Assembly (NCBI GenBank): GCA_016928575.1
Contig: JAFGKK010000057.1
Coordinates: 29,386-93,385 of the forward strand
Direction: 5' to 3'
Origin: Anaerolineales bacterium
GTDB lineage: Bacteria > Chloroflexota > Anaerolineae > Anaerolineales > RBG-16-64-43
Length of the DNA stretch: 64,000 nucleotides
This document shows positions 9,099 through 21,953 of this stretch, in pieces. A program made the translations under genes and the position numbers. How positions within the stretch are numbered: position 1 is the stretch's first letter; each line of letters starts with the position of its first letter. The notes under the pieces were generated by a model. The model saw only the letters and a list, made by a program, of their open reading frames with translations. It had not been told where the DNA came from and searched no databases.

Positions 9099-10295
9099 TC
9101 AGGAGGTTCCGGCGCGGGCGGGGGGCGACGCGCGGGACGCCAAGGCGGCCAGACTTGCCAGGAACCCGACGAACAGGATCCCCGCGCCGGAGAGATAGGG
9201 ATAGTGGATGTCGAGGTCGAAGGCGAGCCCGGCCCACAGCGGGCCGGCGATCCGGCCGAGGCTCATCGCGGAGTTGCTCAACCCCATAGTCATGCCCTGG
9301 CCGAGCGTCGCCCGGCGCGAGGTGAGGGAGAGCACCGACGGCCGGAGAAAAGTCTTCGAGAGGATGAAGAAGCCGGTCGCAAGAATGATCGTAAGGTAGG
9401 AACTGGCGGCCAGCAGGACCAGAAAGCCGATCGAGCCGGCGAGAAGCGAGCCTTTGATCATGGCCGGGTCGCCCCAGCGCAGGGTGAGCGCGCCGGTGAA
9501 GATCTTGCCCAGGGTGGATACCAGCCCGATGACGGTCAGCAGGACGCCGATTTCCCCGGGGCCGAGTTGGAATTTCACCAATCCGTACAAGCCGAACACC
9601 GCTTCGAAGTTGGCCAAACCGAAGCTGGCGAGGAAAGCCAGAAACAATAAGAAAAAGACCGGGCTCCGCCGGAGGTCGGATACCGCCCGATGCAGGTTTG
9701 GCCTCTCCGACGCGTTCCCGGCCGGCCGTCCGCCGGCTGGGAGCGATTCGGGCAGAAACGCAAGGACCAGCGGGACGGTGACCAGGGCTATTCCCGCCCC
9801 GGCGAAGAACGGCGTCGGGAGCGAGACGGTCGCCAGCGCTCCGCCGAATCCCGGGCCGAGGATCAGGCCCAGCCCGCCCGCCGCGCCGAGGATTCCCATC
9901 CCGCCGCTGCGCTCCTTCTGCGGGATGCTGTCGCCGACGTAGGCCATCGCGCTCGATGAAGCCGCTGCGGTCAGGATCCCCGACAGCGCGCGGAACAGGT
10001 ACAGCATCCAAAGCTCCGTGGCAATTCCGAAGAGGATCAGCGAAACGGCGAAGCCGAACATCCCCAGGGCGAGCACCGGTTTTCGTCCAATGCGGTCTGA
10101 GAGTCCGCCCCACATCGGCCCGAACAGGAGCTCGGTCGCGGCGGCGACTGCCACCAGCAAGCCGAGCTCGGTCCCGCCGCCTCCCAGGTCGGAAATCAGA
10201 AACGGAAAGACGGGGATGACCATCCCGAAGCCGAGCGAGACGACGATCAGGGTCAAGGAAAGGATTGCGACGTTTTTATTCATCCCCGTGAACAT
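9099..10295 (-). CDS. MFS transporter (multidrug/TetA-like exporter)
   Basis: This 398-aa protein has about 12 transmembrane segments in two halves. The loop 2-3 motif A is clear (GGLSDRIGRKPVL), as is the helix-5 antiporter motif region (GILGAAGGLGLILGPGFGG), typical of drug:H+ antiporters of the DHA1 group. The ATG at 10295 has GGGAAG upstream; an in-frame ATG at 10283 is an alternative that removes four residues. Substrate is unknown. It may be co-transcribed with the dikinase gene ~110 nt upstream. Confidence 0.85.
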   Translation of the reverse strand: MFTGMNKNVAILSLTLIVVSLGFGMVIPVFPFLISDLGGGGTELGLLVAVAAATELLFGPMWGGLSDRIGRKPVLALGMFGFAVSLILFGIATELWMLYLFRALSGILTAAASSSAMAYVGDSIPQKERSGGMGILGAAGGLGLILGPGFGGALATVSLPTPFFAGAGIALVTVPLVLAFLPESLPAGGRPAGNASERPNLHRAVSDLRRSPVFFLLFLAFLASFGLANFEAVFGLYGLVKFQLGPGEIGVLLTVIGLVSTLGKIFTGALTLRWGDPAMIKGSLLAGSIGFLVLLAASSYLTIILATGFFILSKTFLRPSVLSLTSRRATLGQGMTMGLSNSAMSLGRIAGPLWAGLAFDLDIHYPYLSGAGILFVGFLASLAALASRASPPARAGTS

Positions 10296-10404
10296 CTTTG
10301 CTTCCCATCCTCTGCATCAGACCGCTGAGAAAGCCGCCCCCCGGTGTCCTTATTCCCTTCGGATTGGGGGGCGCCGGGGGGGGGCGGCGCGTTTGCAGCA
10401 AGGA

Positions 10405-13047
10405 TCAATTCCCGCCGAGCGTGACGGTGCCCGCACCGCCGTCGACGGTGACGGTCTGCCCGCTGCGGATCCGCTTGGTCGCCACGCCGATTCCCAGCAC
10501 GGCCGGGATGCCGTACTCGCGCGCGACGATCGAGCTGTGGCTGAGCGGTCCGCCGATATCTGTGACCACGGCCGAGGCCAGGGAGAAGAGCGGCGTCCAG
10601 GCCGGGGTGGTGATCGCGGCGACCAGAACCTCGCCCTGCCGCATCTGGTCGAAATCTTCCGGTCCGCGCAGAACCCGGGCGGCCGCGGTGACGACGCCGG
10701 AGCTGGTTCCGATTCCGTGCAGGAGGTTCTCAGCCTGTTTGCTGTCGTCCGCCGCCAGGAACGAGTCGACGTTGATGCCCAAAAATTTGCTGGAGGGCGG
10801 CAACGCCGGCGGAGGTACGACGGTCCGGCGGATTTTCCATAGGTCATGCCGGCGTTGGGCAAGCTGTTTGCTGTCCGGCAGCGGTTGTCCGTTATCCAGG
10901 GCGTTTGCGGCGGCTTCCAGTTCCGCTTCCTCCAGCCAGAAGACCCCCCCGGAGTCGGAGATCATTCCTTTTTGAGTCAGGCGTCTTCCGAGTTCGAAAA
11001 GCAGGCCGCGCAGCAAGGGGTATCCCCGGCCGATTTCGGCGATCCCGTCCTCGCGCAGCGGCGCCTGCGACTGGGCCCAGCTCAGAGCCTTCTCGAAGGC
11101 CCAGCGCTTCCATCCGCCGAGCCGCGCACGCACGGAAGCCAGCGCTTGTTCCCGCGCCTCCCGCAGTTCTTTCTCCCGCTCGTAAGGGCTGCGGGTCTTG
11201 CCGCCGAGATACAGCCTGAGGTTCTCCACGATCGGTCCGGGTTCGTCCATCGGCAGGGACTCCGCAAAATCCATGTTGTAGATCGAATACCCGAAGCGCC
11301 GGAGATGGTCTTCCATTTTGCGCCGCCATTCCTCCCAATCCGCGGAGGGTACGCCGGGGGGAACCACGCCGCTGGTATAGGCGGCGACGATATCCGCGGC
11401 GCAGGTTCCGGTCAGATACCCTGCCAGCGCCTCTTTCTGTTTGGATTCCATCGCCAGGTCGTGGAGGTTCTTTTCGGCGCGCAGAGGGGCGTTTTCAAAC
11501 CCCATCAGGAAAGTCGAAGCCGGCGGATCGCCTGTGCGCTTGACCAACTTTTCGTAAACCTGCGTGAAGAGGCCCTCGCTGCCGGCGGACGGGCCCATCG
11601 TGCTGGCCATCAGCGCGCCTAAGTGCACGGCGTATCCGCCGAGGACGTCGTGGGCGCCGTCCAGAAGCTCGTGGGCGGAAAGCGTAGAGGGCGTTTTTCC
11701 TTCCCAGCGGGCGATGGCATCCCGGTACGCCGGGATGCCGACCTTCCGCCAGTACGGCAGGCCCTTGCGCAGCAACGGCAGCATGTTCGGCACCATGTAG
11801 CGCAGCATCGCCCACCATTCGGAGGGCGAAAAGCTGACCTTCATATAGGCGAATCCGCCGATGGTCAGAAGGTAGTTGTCCGGGATGACCTTTTCGGAGC
11901 CGAACAGATCCTTGGCCATCCGGCGGTTGCCTTCCAGAAAATGCCGGATGCCCAGCGTGGCGAACAGCGGGCTGATCGGCCTCGGAAGCAATTCGACGAT
12001 GCTGGTGCGCATGTATTGGCCCTTCGGGTCGGGAAGCTCCCACGCTTGGATGGGTTCTTCCTGCCGGGGCAGGGCGGTGATCGGCCGCGCTTGCAGCAGG
12101 TAAATTTTTCCGCCGCGGATCGCCCATTCGATATCCATCGGCGCGCCGTACATCCGCTCCACGCGCGCCCCGAGTTTGACCAGCTCCAAGGCTTGGCGGT
12201 TCCCGATCGCCGCAAGCCTTCGCCGCCGCTCGGGAACCGGCTGTTCCTCCGTTCCGCGGTCGAGCAACACTGTCATCACCTGCTTCTCGGCGGTCTCCCG
12301 GGTGAGGATTTTCCTTCGTAGTTTATCGACCGTGACCGTGTCCGGCGACACCAACCCGCCGACGACGGTTTCCCCGAGCCCCCAGGCGGCGTTAATCACG
12401 GCTTGGTCGCGCCTTCCGTTCATCGGATTGGCGGTGAATAAAACCCCCGACACCTCGGCGGCGATCAATTCCTGCACGACCGCCGCCAGGCGGACATCTT
12501 CGTGCGGAATGCGGTTTCGGATCCGGTACCCGATCGCCCGGGCGGTCCACAGCGAAGCCCAACAGCGCCGGACGGATCCCAAGACGGCTTCGGCTCCGCG
12601 GACGTTGAGGAAAGTCTCCTGCTGGCCGGCAAACGACAACTCGGGCAAATCCTCCGCAGTCGCCGAGGAACGCACGGCGACGGCGGGATCCCGGCCGGGA
12701 AGGGCCGCATAGGCCGCCGCAACCGCGCTCCGGATCTCCGGCGGCATCTCCGCGGAAAGGAACAAGGCCTGGATGGCTTGCGAACATTTTTCCAACGAGG
12801 CCGGAGCATCGGGATCCGCCGGCTGAAGCGCCGAGCGAATTCCCTCCGCGAGCTGATTGTCCTCCACGAATCGTGCGTAGGCGTCGGTGGCGACGGTAAA
12901 CCCGTCTGGAACCGGAAGGCCGGCGGATATCATCCGGGCCAAGGAATACGCCTTCCCGCCGGCGGAGGCGATTGTCTGGCCCGGCGCAGACAGCGGAAAA
13001 ACGAAGGAATCCTCGTGGAAAGTCTCGGTGTTCGGTTTATCCGTCAT
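10405..13047 (-). CDS. PEP-synthase-like dikinase of the rifampicin-phosphotransferase type
   Basis: This 880-aa protein has an N-terminal ATP-grasp PEP/pyruvate-binding domain (~1-330; GGKAYSLARM, AVRSSATAEDLPELSFAGQQET, LLQARPITALP). A long helical middle region follows, then a C-terminal swivelling phosphohistidine domain with catalytic His837 in GGPLSHSSIVAREYG. The PEP-binding TIM barrel of true PEP synthase is absent. Domain order and length match rifampicin phosphotransferase, which phosphorylates an acceptor bound by the middle domain. The real acceptor here is unknown. AAGGAG precedes the start. The gene overlaps the upstream 100-aa gene by 11 nt, implying translational coupling. Confidence 0.8.
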   Translation of the reverse strand: MTDKPNTETFHEDSFVFPLSAPGQTIASAGGKAYSLARMISAGLPVPDGFTVATDAYARFVEDNQLAEGIRSALQPADPDAPASLEKCSQAIQALFLSAEMPPEIRSAVAAAYAALPGRDPAVAVRSSATAEDLPELSFAGQQETFLNVRGAEAVLGSVRRCWASLWTARAIGYRIRNRIPHEDVRLAAVVQELIAAEVSGVLFTANPMNGRRDQAVINAAWGLGETVVGGLVSPDTVTVDKLRRKILTRETAEKQVMTVLLDRGTEEQPVPERRRRLAAIGNRQALELVKLGARVERMYGAPMDIEWAIRGGKIYLLQARPITALPRQEEPIQAWELPDPKGQYMRTSIVELLPRPISPLFATLGIRHFLEGNRRMAKDLFGSEKVIPDNYLLTIGGFAYMKVSFSPSEWWAMLRYMVPNMLPLLRKGLPYWRKVGIPAYRDAIARWEGKTPSTLSAHELLDGAHDVLGGYAVHLGALMASTMGPSAGSEGLFTQVYEKLVKRTGDPPASTFLMGFENAPLRAEKNLHDLAMESKQKEALAGYLTGTCAADIVAAYTSGVVPPGVPSADWEEWRRKMEDHLRRFGYSIYNMDFAESLPMDEPGPIVENLRLYLGGKTRSPYEREKELREAREQALASVRARLGGWKRWAFEKALSWAQSQAPLREDGIAEIGRGYPLLRGLLFELGRRLTQKGMISDSGGVFWLEEAELEAAANALDNGQPLPDSKQLAQRRHDLWKIRRTVVPPPALPPSSKFLGINVDSFLAADDSKQAENLLHGIGTSSGVVTAAARVLRGPEDFDQMRQGEVLVAAITTPAWTPLFSLASAVVTDIGGPLSHSSIVAREYGIPAVLGIGVATKRIRSGQTVTVDGGAGTVTLGGN

Positions 13048-13339
13048 GGTGTGATTCTCCTTTCATGCCGTCGGCCGGCAGGCGTCTCACCAGGAGGATG
13101 ATGGCGCCCAGGTCCCAAATCTTTCCCAGGATCCCGCGCAGACCGGACTGATCGGGCAGGGGGCCGTAGAGAACCGTTTCGGAGGCGCCGGTTTCCGTCT
13201 CGACGAAGGAAACCGCCATCCCTTGCAGCCAATCCGACCAAGCGGGATCCAACCGTCCCTCGATCCGGATTTCATAAACCGCGCGACGGTCTCGCCCTGT
13301 CCGCCAGCCGCTTTGCGTTTCCCCGATCCGCCGATCCAT
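13037..13339 (-). CDS. Small conserved protein coupled to the dikinase (unknown function)
   Basis: This 100-aa soluble protein has the core YEIRIEGRLDP-W-DWLQGM followed by LYGPLPDQSGLRGILGKIWDLG. I have seen this pattern in stand-alone small proteins of many environmental bacteria but know no name for it. GGGAGGCT precedes the ATG. Its stop lies inside the start region of the dikinase gene, so the two are translated in tandem. No catalytic motif or membrane segment is visible. A regulatory or accessory role for the dikinase is only a guess from the overlap. Confidence 0.7.
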   Translation of the reverse strand: MDRRIGETQSGWRTGRDRRAVYEIRIEGRLDPAWSDWLQGMAVSFVETETGASETVLYGPLPDQSGLRGILGKIWDLGAIILLVRRLPADGMKGESHHDG

Positions 13340-13451
13340 GCTTCAGCCTCCCTGGACTTTCGTTTCCAGTGTATTGCATGGGCGGAGATCCGCCATATCC
13401 CGAAAGTGGTAGAAGCGGTGGTAATTCCGTTGTTTTGTTAGGGGGTGGGAG

Positions 13452-16112
13452 TTACCCAAGCCATCCGGCGGTTTTGGCTTTTGCCAGCGCCTGGGTTCGG
13501 CTCTTCACGCCGAGCTTGCCGTAGATATTGCGGGTGTGAACCTTAACCGTGCCTGGGGAAAGCGATAAGCGTTTTGCGATCTCCGCATTCGAAAGCCCCT
13601 CCGCGATCAGCTTGAGCACTTCCAGCTCGCGCCGGCTGAGCAGGGGCGGTTTTCCGGAGGCGGATGAGGGCGGAGTGGGCGGGCAGGCGGCCAGTAATTT
13701 CTCGGCATACCCGGCCGACAGGCCGCGGGCGATCATCTCGCGCAGGAGGTGCGCCATCGCGGCGCCTTCGTCGGCGAAGAGTCTGACGTATCCTTCCGGT
13801 TCGGCGATGCGGAAAGCTTCCTGCAAATGGGAGCACGCCTTGGAAAGGTTGCCGGAGGTTTGCCAGGCCAACGCTTTGAGGACGAGGATCTGAAGGACCA
13901 AGTCCACTCGCTGCAGTTGTTCGGCTTCCGGCAGCCAGGCGTCCAGGAGCGTCAGCGCCTTGGCGGCTTGGCGGCGGAAGATGTACCAGCGCGCCAGTCC
14001 GATGTGTTCGTATTTGCGGATATGCAGGTCGTCGGGATTTCCCTTTCGCCGGACATCCGCCGGACCGCGGTCCGTCTCCACCCCCCGCTCGCGGATCCAG
14101 CGGCGCACGCTGTCCCCGTCGCCGAGTGCAAGATCCAACTGCGCTTCCTGCAGGGCCACGGCGAAATCGTCGACGGCCGTGATCCGGGTGCGGTCGGCCG
14201 AGATCCGGGCTTCGCGCAGCGCTTCCCGCACTCCGTTCCAATCGCCTTGGCTGAAACGGATTCGGCTCAGGACGAGGAGGGCGTCCACCAGCCGCGATTC
14301 GGTCCACGGCCGAACCAGGGCGATCGCCTGCGCCAGTTCGCTGTCGGCTGCCGCGAGATCGTTCCATTCGCGGTGCAATTCGCCGGTGACGATCAGCGCC
14401 AACCCGGCGGCGGGCGTGGGTCTTCCCGGCGCCTCGGCGGCCAAGTCCAGCGCTTTGCACGCCAGGGAAAACGCTTCTCGCAGCCGGCCGCGCCGGATCC
14501 AAAGCTTGGCAGATCCCGCCAGCGCCATGGCGGCGATAACCGGGGTGCGGTTTTTCTCCGCCCGGCGGGCGATTTCGGAGAAGATTCTCAAGCCTTCTTC
14601 CATGTTTCCTTCCGCCAGGCGCGACGACCCCAGGCTCAAGCCGGCGATGCTCCAGAGGGAAAGGTTGTCTTCCTCGATGCCTTCGAGCGCTTGTTCCGCC
14701 AGCCGAACGGCGAGGGGCAGGTTCCCGCGAACGTATTCGATCATCGCCTGCACGGCGGTGGCTTTGGCGGCGGTGGCACGGTCGAGTCCGCCGGCTTCGG
14801 CCGCCCGCAGCCGCTCCTCAGTCTCTTCCGTCGATCTTCCGCTTTGAAGATAGGCCCAGGCCTGGTAAATGCAAAGCAGCGCATGTCGGTCAAGCGTTTC
14901 GGCCGGAATCCCTTCCAACAACCGCAGGAAGGCGGCGGTCCTCCCGCGAAGGATGTACTCCTCGGCGCCGTCTTCGATAAGCCCGGCCGCCCGCTCGTAC
15001 TCGCCGATCGGGAGCAAATGCTTCACCGCTTCTTCGATTTCTCCATTAGCTTCAAACCAGTCCGCGGCCGTGCGGTGCAGGCCGGGAATATCCCGCGGGC
15101 GTTCCTGGAGCAGGCGGCGCTGAAGCATATCGGCGAACAACCGGTGGTATCGGTACCAGGTCCGGTCTTTATTCAACGGGCTGATAAACAAGTTGGATTT
15201 TTCCAGCTGCTCGAGTACGGGCGCCCCGCCGGCGCCGACCGTTTCGCATAACCCTGCCGTAAATCGGTTCAAGAGGGACGTCCGTAAAAGAAAATTCCGG
15301 ATTTCCGGCGGCTGGCGCCGCCAGACCTCGTCCATTAAATAATCCAAAATATACCGGTTCCCGCTTTTAATCGATTGGATCCACGCCGACGGATTCTCAT
15401 CCCGCTGCATCGAAACCGCGGCCAACTGCATCCCGGCGAGCCATCCCTCGGTGTACTCAGACAGGGCGTGAATATCGGTTTGGGGGATCTCGACCGTCAT
15501 GCTTCGGCGGAGGTATGCGGCGGTTTCCTCGACCGTCAACCGCAGGTCTTCCTGGCGCAGTTCCAGCAGGTCCCCGCGCGCCCGGTAGCGGCCGAGGGGG
15601 AAGGGTGGATCCGCCCGCGACGAGAGAACCAAGGTCAGGCCGGGCGGAAGGTGATCGAGGAAGTAGAGCAGCGCTTGATGAATCCGATCCTCGGCGATCA
15701 GGTGGTAATCGTCGAGAATCAGGACGAAGGGCGAGGCCGCCTTCGCCTGCCGGTTAATCAGGCCGGTGACGACGGATTCGGCGAGTTCCCGGGGAGGCCG
15801 GAGGAAGGGAGGAATCGGGTCTTGTCCGTCCGCCGGAACGCCGCAGACCGCCGCCGTCAGGTATTCCAGAAATCGGGAGAGGTCGTTGTCGCCTTCATCC
15901 AGCGCCAGCCATCCGGACGGTACCGCCAATTCCTCCGCCCAGGAGCTGAGGAGCGTGGTTTTGCCGAATCCGGGAGGGGTGGAGACCAGGATCCAGCGGC
16001 GTGCAAGGCCCGCGTTCAATTGACGGAGGAGCCGCTCGCGGGGGATCCATCCGGACGGGACGGGGGGGCGGATCAGCTTGGTCACCAGCAGGTCGGTCGG
16101 CACGGTGGGCAC
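13452..16112 (-). CDS. LuxR-family ATP-dependent transcriptional regulator (MalT/LAL type)
   Basis: This 886-aa protein has an N-terminal NTPase with Walker [11 protein letters not shown] (residues ~44-53) and Walker [11 protein letters not shown] long helical TPR-like sensor region (~350-800) follows, then a C-terminal LuxR helix-turn-helix ([22 protein letters not shown], then [21 protein letters not shown]). Regulators of this class bind ATP and a small effector to oligomerise on DNA. The start codon is GTG with no clear SD sequence. It is the most upstream gene of a same-strand run (small protein, dikinase, MFS, cyclases), so it may control the downstream genes. Confidence 0.9.
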   Translation of the reverse strand: MPTVPTDLLVTKLIRPPVPSGWIPRERLLRQLNAGLARRWILVSTPPGFGKTTLLSSWAEELAVPSGWLALDEGDNDLSRFLEYLTAAVCGVPADGQDPIPPFLRPPRELAESVVTGLINRQAKAASPFVLILDDYHLIAEDRIHQALLYFLDHLPPGLTLVLSSRADPPFPLGRYRARGDLLELRQEDLRLTVEETAAYLRRSMTVEIPQTDIHALSEYTEGWLAGMQLAAVSMQRDENPSAWIQSIKSGNRYILDYLMDEVWRRQPPEIRNFLLRTSLLNRFTAGLCETVGAGGAPVLEQLEKSNLFISPLNKDRTWYRYHRLFADMLQRRLLQERPRDIPGLHRTAADWFEANGEIEEAVKHLLPIGEYERAAGLIEDGAEEYILRGRTAAFLRLLEGIPAETLDRHALLCIYQAWAYLQSGRSTEETEERLRAAEAGGLDRATAAKATAVQAMIEYVRGNLPLAVRLAEQALEGIEEDNLSLWSIAGLSLGSSRLAEGNMEEGLRIFSEIARRAEKNRTPVIAAMALAGSAKLWIRRGRLREAFSLACKALDLAAEAPGRPTPAAGLALIVTGELHREWNDLAAADSELAQAIALVRPWTESRLVDALLVLSRIRFSQGDWNGVREALREARISADRTRITAVDDFAVALQEAQLDLALGDGDSVRRWIRERGVETDRGPADVRRKGNPDDLHIRKYEHIGLARWYIFRRQAAKALTLLDAWLPEAEQLQRVDLVLQILVLKALAWQTSGNLSKACSHLQEAFRIAEPEGYVRLFADEGAAMAHLLREMIARGLSAGYAEKLLAACPPTPPSSASGKPPLLSRRELEVLKLIAEGLSNAEIAKRLSLSPGTVKVHTRNIYGKLGVKSRTQALAKAKTAGWLG

Positions 16113-16135
16113 TCGGAAATTGGAGAATCGTTCCG

Positions 16136-16141
16136 ATTATA
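16136..16141 (-). promoter_or_regulatory. -10 box TATAAT of the LuxR/MalT-type gene
   Basis: On the minus strand TATAAT lies 23 nt upstream of the GTG start. No consensus -35 is visible. The divergent leuS promoter is ~160 nt away, with the 33-bp palindrome between them. Confidence 0.45.
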
Positions 16142-16220
16142 CTTCCGCGCCGTTCCGCCCCTTGGTCCGGATCCCAGCCGCAACCGAAAAGTGTGCGGAC
16201 CGCTCTCCGGCGTTTTTGGG

Positions 16221-16253
16221 AACCCTTGGGAACCCTTAGGGTTCCCAAGGGTT
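16221..16253. repeat. Perfect 33-bp palindrome in the LuxR-leuS divergent region
   Basis: Arm AACCCTTGGGAACCCT (16221-16236) and its exact reverse complement (16238-16253) flank a central T. The same AACCCTTAG words recur just downstream (16259-16280, including ACCCTTAGGGT). It could be a regulator-binding site, a REP-like dispersed repeat, or a cruciform. The sequence alone does not decide. Confidence 0.8.
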
Positions 16254-16298
16254 GCGCCAACCCTTAAGAACCCTTAGGGTCGGCGACCGGCCCCTCCC

Positions 16299-16327
16299 TT
16301 GCCAAACGGACGGAACCCTTTTATAGT
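16299..16327 (+). promoter_or_regulatory. Sigma-70 promoter of the leuS leader
   Basis: TTGCCA (16299-16304), 17-nt spacer, TATAGT (16322-16327). It is placed correctly to transcribe the T-box leader that starts at about 16335. Confidence 0.8.
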
Positions 16328-16334
16328 TGGGTGG

Positions 16335-16629
16335 CAAGAAATTCATGGTCGGCGTCAACCCGGAGCAGTAAGCCGTCCGCCAGAGATCGGGGTGCAAGGG
16401 TGCAAGCCCCGTCCGCGCCCGCGGAGCGCAACAGGCCGAACTCGCCGGATCGTCCCTGGGCATTCTCCCAAGGGGCCGCGCCCCGCAGGTGAACAAGAGT
16501 AACCTGAGGCGGGTATGCCCGTTACAGCAGATAAGTGACCCCGCCGCCACCCTGGTCCTTCCGGAATGGCATGCGGGGTAATCAGGGTGGTACCGCGAAT
16601 CCCCTTCGCCCCTGGCGATGGGGATTTTT
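16335..16629 (+). promoter_or_regulatory. Leucine T-box riboswitch upstream of leuS
   Basis: The leader carries the T-box sequence AGGGTGGTACCGCG (16584-16597), which contains the bulge that pairs with uncharged tRNA. Immediately after it, AATCCCC (16598-16604) pairs with GGGGATT (16620-16626), with an inner CGCC/GGCG pairing and a U-run, forming the terminator. Upstream, AGTA (16367-16370) and GAA plus CTC (16438-16443) look like the two sides of the specifier loop. CTC is a Leu codon, consistent with leuS downstream. The mechanism in the family is transcription antitermination when tRNA-Leu is uncharged. Confidence 0.92.
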
Positions 16630-16705
16630 ATTCCCTTTTCCTCCTCCCCTGTTCATCGAACCCCGGCGGATGCGGGAAGGACCAAGAGGGGCCAAGGAGT
16701 CGCGC

Positions 16706-19768
<3,063 letters not shown>

Positions 19769-19770
19769 GC

Positions 19771-19806
19771 AGATCGAGGCGGTCTCCCAGACCGCCTCGA
19801 TCTTTC
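19771..19806 (+). terminator. Intrinsic terminator after leuS
   Basis: A 15-bp perfect stem (19771-19785 with 19789-19803) with a CCC loop and a short T-run begins 2 nt after the leuS stop. Confidence 0.85.
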
Positions 19807-19831
19807 CGCCGTCGGGCCGGCCGATTTCCTA

Positions 19832-19837
19832 TATAAT
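19832..19837 (+). promoter_or_regulatory. -10 box TATAAT of the histidine kinase (leaderless layout)
   Basis: Consensus TATAAT followed by CCT, ending 7 nt before the ATG at 19845. No SD and no good -35 box are present. The leuS terminator lies just upstream, so a new transcript must start here. Confidence 0.6.
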
Positions 19838-19844
19838 CCTGAGC

Positions 19845-21569
19845 ATGAAGGCAAATCCCGCCCCGGGGCCGATGGCGGATGTCGACCGCTTACACCGAAT
19901 CAGCCTGGAATTAATGCGCGAGACCTCGCTCGACGCCGTCCTCGACCGGACGGCGAGCGTCGCGCGGCGGCTGACCAACGCCCGCCACGCCGTCGTCGCA
20001 CTGTTGGACGACAAGGGGGATTTGGACCGGTTCGTATATTCCTTTTCCCGCCCCCAGGATACGGAGGTTTATTCGGTCCCGGCCGCATGGTGGAAACTCA
20101 TCGCCGCCCTGTGCCGGGAGGGAACCCCGTTGTTCTCCGCGGACGTGCGGAACGATGCCCGCTTGGCCGGCATGACCGATAACCGGATGGGGATCCGTTC
20201 CGCCCTGGGGATTCCCTTGAGGCTGGAGGAAAAGATCGCGGGCGCGGTGATTCTCGCGGATAAGCAGGGGGAAGGGGAATTCACCCCGGAGGATCGGAAA
20301 GGGATCGAGATCCTCGCTTCCTTCGCCGGAGTTGCGGTTGAAAATGCGCTATCGCGGGTCAACCTGCAGGAGGACGAGCGCGAACTCACCGAGCGCAACC
20401 GGGAGCTGGCGATCTTCAACGACGTCTCCGTCGCCGCCAACACCACCCTGGAACTGGAAGGGATCCTGGCGACCACGCTGGACCGCATGATGCTGCACTT
20501 CCGGATGCTCAGCGGGCAGGTCTTTCTGTTGGAGGAGGACGCCCAGGACGTGCGCATGGCGATGCAGCGCGGCGACCTGCGTTTGTTCTACTGGGAGAAG
20601 GATGTCTTCGCCTACGGCGAAGGGTTGGTCGGGCGGGCGGCTTCGTCGCGCGAGCTCACGGTGGTGGTGGATCCTCCGGCCGAGCCCGGCTTTGACGAGG
20701 ATTCTTTCCGCGCCAACGGCCTGCGGATGATGATCGGCGTTCCCCTCAATTCCAAGGGGCGGATCCTAGGCGTGATGATGCTCTCCTCCACGGAGGTGAT
20801 GCGGTTCACCGATCGGCAGAAGGCGCTCCTCGAAGCGGTCGGATTGAGCGTCGGCACGGCCGTGGAAAACGGCCTGCTTCACCGCAAGGCTCAGCGCCTG
20901 GCCGTCATGGAAGAGCGCGAGCGGATCGGGATGGACCTGCACGACGGGATCATCCAGTCGATCTACGCCGTCGGCTTGAGCCTGGAGGAAGGCCTGTTGG
21001 AAATCGGCAAGACGTCGCCGGAGGCGCGCTCGAAACTAGAGCGGGCGATCTCCGGGCTGAATGCGGTGATCCGCGACATCCGCGAATACATCGCCGACCT
21101 GCGCCCCAAGCGGTTCATCTTCGACAACCTGGCGGTCGGATTGGATATGCTGATCCGCGAATTCTGCGTTAATACGCCGATCTCCGCCGAGGCCGAGCTT
21201 TCCGAGGAAGCCGGCCGCTGGCTCGCCCCCGCCGCGGCCGACGCGCTGTTTCACATCGCCCAGGAGGCGCTGGCGAACGTCGCGCGGCACGCGCGCGCCA
21301 CCCGGTTGAAGGTCTCCCTGGCACAGGTCGGCGATCGGGTCGTGCTTGAAGTGGCGGACAACGGGGTCGGATTCGAACCGGCCCGGCAGGTGTCGGTGGA
21401 GACTCACGGATTGGCGAATATGGAGGAACGGGCGCGCGTAGTAAACGGGGCGCTGACCGTCGCCTCGGAGGCCGGGAAAGGGACCACCGTGCGGGTGTCC
21501 ATCCCGCGGATCCGCCCGCAGACCGGCAACCTCGCCGGCCGGGAGTCGCGCCGGCGGGGCGAGGGATGA
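19845..21569 (+). CDS. Orphan GAF-GAF sensor histidine kinase (NarX/DegS type)
   Basis: This 574-aa cytosolic kinase has two GAF domains (~20-165 and ~195-345), a HisKA_3 dimerisation domain with the phospho-acceptor His366 in MDLHDGIIQSIYAVG, and a C-terminal HATPase with DNGVGF and GLANMEERA. No membrane helix is visible, so the signal is probably intracellular (redox, gas or nucleotide are typical GAF ligands; none can be chosen here). Its NarL-type response regulator is not adjacent. The start at 19845 is fixed by the -10 box directly upstream. Confidence 0.9.
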   Translation: MKANPAPGPMADVDRLHRISLELMRETSLDAVLDRTASVARRLTNARHAVVALLDDKGDLDRFVYSFSRPQDTEVYSVPAAWWKLIAALCREGTPLFSADVRNDARLAGMTDNRMGIRSALGIPLRLEEKIAGAVILADKQGEGEFTPEDRKGIEILASFAGVAVENALSRVNLQEDERELTERNRELAIFNDVSVAANTTLELEGILATTLDRMMLHFRMLSGQVFLLEEDAQDVRMAMQRGDLRLFYWEKDVFAYGEGLVGRAASSRELTVVVDPPAEPGFDEDSFRANGLRMMIGVPLNSKGRILGVMMLSSTEVMRFTDRQKALLEAVGLSVGTAVENGLLHRKAQRLAVMEERERIGMDLHDGIIQSIYAVGLSLEEGLLEIGKTSPEARSKLERAISGLNAVIRDIREYIADLRPKRFIFDNLAVGLDMLIREFCVNTPISAEAELSEEAGRWLAPAAADALFHIAQEALANVARHARATRLKVSLAQVGDRVVLEVADNGVGFEPARQVSVETHGLANMEERARVVNGALTVASEAGKGTTVRVSIPRIRPQTGNLAGRESRRRGEG

Positions 21570-21641
21570 TCCTGCGGGATTTCCTCGGATTTCGAAAAAA
21601 CCTTCCGGCGCCTTCTATGATTCCCCGGCGGTGGTTTCGTT

Positions 21642-21671
21642 GGGGGGATCGCTTTTCCAACCCCCCGTTTT
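21642..21671 (+). terminator. Possible terminator downstream of the histidine kinase
   Basis: GGGGGG (21642-21647) and CCCCCC (21661-21666) form a six-pair stem with a 13-nt loop, followed by GTTTT. Modest but correctly oriented. Confidence 0.4.
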
Positions 21672-21953
21672 CTCTGCAGATTAACACACACAGGTGATTT
21701 ACACTACCGCGAAAAGGCGGGATATTTCGATTCGATGGTGGTGCCTCCCATTCGGCACCCGATCTCCAAAAACCGGTTAGTGCCCCGCAGGGTGGATAAA
21801 TCCGAGATCATGATCAAATTTGTTCAAAGCAGGGGAAGCCGCGGAACGATTCCGGCACCGGAACGTGGACAAACCCCGGACGGCGAAGAATCCCGCGAGG
21901 GCTCAGGTCGGCCAAGCCGGCAACGGAGATCCTTCGCGCAACACCGGAAGGAG
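21672..21953. other. Intergenic stretch without recognisable content
   Basis: This lies between the histidine kinase terminator and the convergent phosphoesterase gene. The short open frames here show no family resemblance. No RNA gene or repeat was recognised. Confidence 0.5.

Noticed and set aside
16535..16705. Longer leuS reading frame starting at 16535
   Set aside because: It would translate the T-box antiterminator and terminator. A proper SD and ATG exist at 16706.
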